From NCBI GenBank assembly GCA_030523505.1, contig JAUNIK010000014.1, forward strand, positions 5,343 through 16,465: a stretch of 11,123 nucleotides of DNA, read 5' to 3'. Origin of the DNA: Prevotellaceae bacterium (GTDB taxonomy: Bacteria; Bacteroidota; Bacteroidia; Bacteroidales; Bacteroidaceae). This document shows, in pieces, positions 7,636-11,123 of the stretch (within the stretch, counting starts at the first letter, position 1; each line of letters begins with the position of its first letter). Position numbers and translations under genes: made by a program. The notes beneath the pieces were generated by a model. The model searched no databases. It was given only the letters and a program-made list of their open reading frames with translations, and had not been told where the DNA came from.

Positions 7636-9519
7636 TTACCAGCTACCGCCGCCTCCACCTCCGCCACCTCCTCCGGCGAAGCCTCCACCACCGAAACTGC
7701 CGTGAGAAGCCGTCTGGGTGGAATGCTGTGCCACAGTTATAGCATTGCTTGAAGCAGAAGCAAGACTGTGGGTGAGGTGCGACAGGTTCATTGCGTTATG
7801 ATAGCCTACACTGGTGGTGTACCAGTCAGGTTGCTGAACGGTAATATCCTTGAACTGGTCTGCCCATTTGTCGGAAAGACCAAATACCAATGCGAACGGC
7901 AACACCTTATAGAAATATTCCGGATCGTCAGACTGCAGCGACTCAAGGCGGTCTTTCTCTGCTGTCTTTATAAACTCACGGAAGCCTAACAGGCGGCCCA
8001 TCATATCGGCACGATAATCGGTATCGATGATAAGGCGGCCCGACAGTTCACCTGCTATGAAACAAAGACCGAAGAGCAGTGCGACGATTTCCTTTGAGAG
8101 GAAGTTTCCGTAGTCGCTGATTTCATTTATCCACACAAAGTACACTCCCACCACGAGTGCCAGACGGATGACACATCCGAAATAGATGCTCGCACGACTG
8201 GTGATCAGCTCGCGCGACTTTATTATCAGTCGCCACATAACGCCGAAGAAGAACGGGATGGCCCAGATGACGGTCGATGCGAAAAACATTGTGCTGTTGT
8301 AGCGTGTTGTCGGAGTAGAGAACCAGAAGGTGAGCACCGACGAGCACATCAGGAGGAAGAGCAGGATGAGTCCCCAGTGGTGTCTCACCAGCTTCTGTTC
8401 ACCAGTGAAGACGCGTGCGAGGTGCATCTTTGACTTTTGCACCTGAGTACCGAGGTCTTTCAGTTTGTCAAGGCGCACCGTGTCATCCCTGTGAAACAGC
8501 ATCTTCATTGTGCTCTTCTGATAGTCTGGTGCATCATCGGGAAGGTCCCTGAGGCGTGTCACCTCGAGAACATTCTTCTTCACCTCGTTGATGGCGATAT
8601 ATCCCTTGCTTGCAAACCATGGGATGAGCGAGGCAATGTCAATATCATCTGCACTGTCGTCGATGATGGTGCCCACCTCTGCCGAACTGATTCCCTCCGG
8701 AGGATAGAACTCGATGGTCTTCACCACCTGTGGGTGCCTTGTGGTCAGTTCGATGACTATCAGCAACAGAGCCAGGGCAATAGTTATTGCAAGGAACATA
8801 TAGCAACGGTCGGAGGTTATTGTCTCTACTCCTTCGTAATAACCTTCCGGGAGTGTTGCGGCAAGGGTGACAGCCATATTCTCTGGAATACTGTCGAGCG
8901 ATGCCGATATGGCATTAGCGGTAATCGTTGGATTCACATTGAGTGACCTTCCATCGGTTCCCCAACCGCCACTGTAGATATACAGATTGTCGGCAATGGT
9001 TGCTGGCAATGGTTTTTCAAACTCCATGTCAAACTCAAAATGTTCTATAGGAGCATTCATATCAGCACCGAGAACGGAATGGAGAAGATAGTCGCGATGA
9101 GGAATACGGTCGTCGGCATACTCGTAAGTATAGTGCAGGACATAGGTCTTCTCACCAAGAACAGTAAAGTCTGGACTGCCAATCTTGATGACTATGCTAC
9201 CCGACTCTTCGTAAGCCTCGTAAGGAAATCCCTCAACACTGACGCGACTCACCTTATTATAATATTGCATCTCCTGCTTCTGTTCCTCCTGTCCGTCGGC
9301 AGCAACATTACGGACTACACTGAACTCGCAAGGGATAGTGCGGTATATACCGTGACGGGACTGCTGGAACACTACCGTCATCGTCTCAGTGACATCGACA
9401 GCATTGTTCCTGTGAACAAAAGCATCTACCTTATAGTTGCTATAATAGAAGCCACCACTATTCGCATTGGCCGTGAGGCTGACTATAAGGAGAACAAGCA
9501 AAAAATAAATCCTTCTCAT
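7636..9519 (-). CDS. DUF2207 membrane protein with glycine-rich C-terminus
   Basis: Protein of 627 residues with a signal peptide (about 1-19, MRRIYFLLVLLIVSLTANA), a large extracytoplasmic N-terminal domain (20-237) with VTETMTVVF and GIYRTIP motifs typical of DUF2207, a membrane segment at about 240-257, a cytoplasmic domain (260-378), then four hydrophobic stretches (about 382-400, 409-430, 445-464, 477-492). The family signature GRLLGFREFIKTAEKDRLE (508-526) and LPFALVFGLSDKWADQF (540-556) follows. The tail ends in ten glycines and SW (616-627), a common ending in this family. The function is unknown; the pairing with LemA, 45 bases upstream, suggests a joint envelope role. The glycine tract is encoded by GGN triplets, so copy changes there would stay in frame. 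Confidence 0.9.
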   Translation of the reverse strand: MRRIYFLLVLLIVSLTANANSGGFYYSNYKVDAFVHRNNAVDVTETMTVVFQQSRHGIYRTIPCEFSVVRNVAADGQEEQKQEMQYYNKVSRVSVEGFPYEAYEESGSIVIKIGSPDFTVLGEKTYVLHYTYEYADDRIPHRDYLLHSVLGADMNAPIEHFEFDMEFEKPLPATIADNLYIYSGGWGTDGRSLNVNPTITANAISASLDSIPENMAVTLAATLPEGYYEGVETITSDRCYMFLAITIALALLLIVIELTTRHPQVVKTIEFYPPEGISSAEVGTIIDDSADDIDIASLIPWFASKGYIAINEVKKNVLEVTRLRDLPDDAPDYQKSTMKMLFHRDDTVRLDKLKDLGTQVQKSKMHLARVFTGEQKLVRHHWGLILLFLLMCSSVLTFWFSTPTTRYNSTMFFASTVIWAIPFFFGVMWRLIIKSRELITSRASIYFGCVIRLALVVGVYFVWINEISDYGNFLSKEIVALLFGLCFIAGELSGRLIIDTDYRADMMGRLLGFREFIKTAEKDRLESLQSDDPEYFYKVLPFALVFGLSDKWADQFKDITVQQPDWYTTSVGYHNAMNLSHLTHSLASASSNAITVAQHSTQTASHGSFGGGGFAGGGGGGGGGGSW

Positions 9520-9564
9520 CTGAGTGAATTATGATATTAATTCGTGAAAGAATTGCTCACTTTA

Positions 9565-10104
9565 TCAGAACACCTGTGGGGCTTCTCTCTCCGCCTTGCC
9601 TGCCGCAAACATCGGAGCAGGACGGAAGCCGAGAATCTTTGCCATGATGTTCATCGGAAACAACTGACACTGGTTGTTGTATTCCCTAACACTGCCATTA
9701 TAATAACGTCGAGCGAAGGCGATATCGTCTTCAATCTTCTTCAGGTCTTTCTGCAGATTGAGGAAATTCTCATTGGCTTTCAAATCTGGATAAGCCTCAG
9801 CCACTACAAACAGTTGCTCAAGGGCGCGTCCAATTCCGACTTCACCTTCCAACTGACCAGCCTTGCCTTTGGCACGGGCACGCATGGCGGTTACTTCGGT
9901 CAGCACATCGGTCTCGTGCTTGGCATAGCCCTTGACTACAGCAACGAGCTCCGGAATGAGGTCGTAGCGTTTTTTGAGAAACACATCCATAGTGGAGAAG
10001 GCCTCGCTGACCTTATTACGCAACCTCACAAACGAGTTGTAGAATCCTACAACAATAACAAACAGGGCGAAAACTACTGCACCTATTATAATCAATATAT
10101 TCAT
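9565..10104 (-). CDS. lemA: LemA family protein
   Basis: Protein of 179 residues, normal length for LemA. An N-terminal membrane helix (about 3-22, ILIIIGAVVFALFVIVVGF) is followed by a helical, probably coiled-coil domain. Family signatures are YNSFVRLRNKVSEAF (22-36), KKRYDLIPELV (44-54), AYPDLKANENFLNLQKDL (104-121) and the C-terminal FARRYYNGSVREYNN and FPMNIMAKILGF. The molecular role of LemA proteins is not settled; they are membrane-anchored and often encoded next to DUF2207, TPM-domain or M48 peptidase genes, as here with DUF2207 only 45 bases downstream. The start is ATG at 10104. No Bacteroidetes -7 box is visible in the 92 bases upstream, so transcription probably comes from the S51 promoter, passing the GC-rich hairpin. 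Confidence 0.95.
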   Translation of the reverse strand: MNILIIIGAVVFALFVIVVGFYNSFVRLRNKVSEAFSTMDVFLKKRYDLIPELVAVVKGYAKHETDVLTEVTAMRARAKGKAGQLEGEVGIGRALEQLFVVAEAYPDLKANENFLNLQKDLKKIEDDIAFARRYYNGSVREYNNQCQLFPMNIMAKILGFRPAPMFAAGKAEREAPQVF

Positions 10105-10134
10105 CGTTATCTCTTTTTCTTATTCGTTTTCGCA

Positions 10135-10194
10135 GCCCCCCTTCCCCGGATGGGTTCCCCCTCGCCGAGCGGAGAGGGAGTTAGGGGGTGAGGC
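10135..10194. repeat. GC-rich hairpin element between S51 and lemA
   Basis: About 60 bases far richer in G and C than the surrounding sequence fill most of the gap between the two genes. The left side carries C runs (CCCCCC at 10136-10141, CCCC, CCCCC) and the right side G runs (GGAGAGGGAG, GGGGG), so the element can fold. The clearest stem on the minus strand pairs CCCTC with GAGGG around TCCGCTCGGC, in which CC and GG can also pair. It resembles the small palindromic intergenic repeats or MITE-like elements of bacterial chromosomes and may be multicopy. It could act as a partial terminator or mRNA stabiliser, but there is no T run after it. Confidence 0.5.
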
Positions 10195-10196
10195 CT

Positions 10197-10928
10197 TTAT
10201 ATAAACGGCAGTTCGATAGACTGGCCGTCTTCGCAAATCTTACGCATCACACCGTTTTCAATGATATAGAACTCACCGAAGATGGTCTCCGTGCCATTCT
10301 TGCCAAGGAGATATGTCCCGTCAGGGAAGACATAGAAACGATATCCCTTTCGGCTATCAGGCATTGCGAGTTCCTCGTAGATGAGGAATCCATCTACTTC
10401 ACCGTCCTTGCACATATAATAATGTGGCAGAATCTGCACATCGGTGATGCCCAGTCCAGGAAGGAATCGTTTATAGTTAGGATCTATGGCTTCACCCGGT
10501 TCCTCTGGTTGCGAATAAGCCACGCGGGCCATATTCATCGAACCGGCAGAGATGCCCATTATCAGTCCATCGTAGTCGGCGAGCATATCTGCGAAGCCAA
10601 CCTCATTGAGGAAGGCGTTCATCGTTGGTACATGACCACCACCGAGGATGATCCAGTCAGAGGCATTGATGAGTTTCTGGGCTTCGTGGATGTTACGACG
10701 GTCGAGACAGTCGAAAGCAACAAATTCAAAGCCTACTTCCTCAAATGCCTGAGCCATGCAAACGGTACAATGATTGCCGTATGAAGGAACATCAGGATTC
10801 GAAGAGACAAACACACAACGACTACGGCGAGGGACGATCTGCTGAACCTGCCAAAGGAATCCATTTGCAGGGTTAATTGCACCGTCCATAGCCACACTTG
10901 GGCTACTTGTAAGGATATATTGCTTCAA
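10197..10928 (-). CDS. Peptidase S51 family protein (dipeptidase E-like), TTG start
   Basis: Cytoplasmic serine peptidase-like protein of 243 residues with the class I glutamine amidotransferase-like fold; characterised PepE members hydrolyse Asp-X dipeptides. The nucleophile elbow GISAGS (125-130) gives Ser127. LGGGHVP (95-101) matches the oxyanion loop, and H169 in ILPHYY is the likely catalytic His. The first codon is TTG at 10928: no in-frame ATG lies between it and the upstream stop TAG, and the first strand KQYILTSSP would be lost if the next Met (residue 14) were used. The exact promoter 40 bases upstream agrees with this start. A number of S51 relatives are not dipeptidase E (cyanophycinase, for example), so the substrate stays open. 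Confidence 0.88.
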   Translation of the reverse strand: MKQYILTSSPSVAMDGAINPANGFLWQVQQIVPRRSRCVFVSSNPDVPSYGNHCTVCMAQAFEEVGFEFVAFDCLDRRNIHEAQKLINASDWIILGGGHVPTMNAFLNEVGFADMLADYDGLIMGISAGSMNMARVAYSQPEEPGEAIDPNYKRFLPGLGITDVQILPHYYMCKDGEVDGFLIYEELAMPDSRKGYRFYVFPDGTYLLGKNGTETIFGEFYIIENGVMRKICEDGQSIELPFI

Positions 10929-10963
10929 TTTTCGTAATTTCTTTATTAAAAATCGCTATAACT

Positions 10964-10995
10964 ATTGCAAAGTTATGAAAAATAAGTTATTTTTG
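10964..10995 (+). promoter_or_regulatory. Overlapping divergent Bacteroidetes promoter
   Basis: On the plus strand ATTG (10964-10967), a 20-base spacer and TATTTTTG (10988-10995) fit the same consensus, with TTG in place of TTTG at -33. It leads to the ATG at 11027. It occupies the same bases as the leftward promoter: two copies of TTGCAAAG (10965-10972 and 10993-11000) each supply part of a -33 box on one strand and a -7 box on the other. Confidence 0.6.
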
Positions 10996-10999
10996 CAAA
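10968..10999 (-). promoter_or_regulatory. Bacteroidetes promoter for the S51 gene
   Basis: On the minus strand TTTG (10999-10996), a 20-base spacer and TAACTTTG (10975-10968) match the -33/-7 consensus of Bacteroidetes exactly (TTTG, about 19-21 bases, TAnnTTTG). The S51 start follows about 40 bases later. It may also drive lemA and the genes beyond. Confidence 0.75.
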
Positions 11000-11026
11000 G
11001 GAAAATGTAACAAATAATAAGAGAGT

Positions 11027-11098
11027 ATGACAAACTTTATTTTCATTTCCCCAAATTTCCCAGAAAAGTACGGCTCACTAGTAAAACCCTGTGTTTAA
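11027..11098 (+). pseudogene. Possible 5' remnant of an ATP-grasp protein gene
   Basis: From ATG at 11027 the frame reads MTNFIFISPNFPEKY, then GSLVKPCV and a TAA stop at 11096-11098. The opening strongly recalls, from memory, the N-terminus of a Bacteroidales ATP-grasp protein (pattern NFxFISPNFPxxYW followed by xFCxxLKxNG and VLGIGD). After Tyr15 the expected residues do not appear in any frame. The sequence may therefore switch at about 11072 to something else, such as an inserted element or a recombination or assembly junction. The upstream promoter fits a once-functional gene. An alternative is that this is merely a short chance frame. Confidence 0.4.
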
Positions 11099-11123
11099 CC
11101 GAATATCATTGATAACCTGTAGA

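Noticed and set aside
7511..7705. Plus-strand frame ending in a proline run
   Set aside because: The prolines are the complement of the GGN codons of the DUF2207 glycine tail.
8437..9534. Plus-strand frames of 169 and 164 codons
   Set aside because: Antisense shadows of the DUF2207 gene; no domain or start signal recognised.
9526..9543. Dyad GAATTA-TGATAT-TAATTC before the DUF2207 gene
   Set aside because: Only six-base arms in AT-rich DNA, no promoter consensus with it and no T run; chance is likely.
9544..10191. Plus-strand reading frame of 215 codons
   Set aside because: It lies antisense to lemA across its full length; lemA has all family signatures, and the plus frame shows no recognisable domain and ends in the GC-rich element.

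Overview
The window looks like chromosomal DNA of a Bacteroidales bacterium, probably close to Prevotella or Bacteroides. The evidence is promoters of the Bacteroidetes type (TTTG, about 20 bases, TAnnTTTG), no clear Shine-Dalgarno sequences, and gene families typical of that group. This placement is by pattern, not by a database search. Every complete gene lies on the minus strand, so the order of transcription is from high to low coordinates.

Right end (10929-11123): a compact region where two promoters face away from each other and overlap almost completely. The leftward one serves a peptidase S51 gene (10197-10928), which appears to start with TTG. The rightward one leads to a short reading frame at 11027. 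Its first residues resemble the N-terminus of a Bacteroidales ATP-grasp protein, but the resemblance stops after about 15 codons and a stop follows, so the gene may be interrupted.

Middle (4695-10196): after a 92-base gap holding a GC-rich hairpin element come lemA (9565-10104), a DUF2207 membrane protein with a glycine tail (7636-9519), a secreted family C69 dipeptidase (5911-7596) and a PatB/MalY-type C-S lyase (4695-5891). Gaps between these four are 45, 39 and 19 bases and I see no strong internal promoter, so they may form one transcript. LemA and DUF2207 proteins are often neighbours. The dipeptidase and C-S lyase could act in sequence on cysteine-containing peptides, but that is inference.

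Left end (1-4694): an 85-base control region with several dyads around TGCAAC/GTTGCA precedes a metal-efflux pair: a His-rich lipoprotein adaptor (CusB-like, 3104-4609) and an RND pump of the CusA/CzcA family (3080 down to base 1, still open at the window edge). The two genes are 23 bases apart. An outer-membrane TolC-like partner is not in the window.

The main oddities are small-scale: two arrays of 7-base repeats, one inside the adaptor gene and one at the 3' end of the pump gene; the GC-rich hairpin; the operator-like dyads; the overlapping divergent promoters; and the broken rightward gene. I saw no RNA gene, CRISPR array or complete insertion sequence, and no clearly new multi-gene system.
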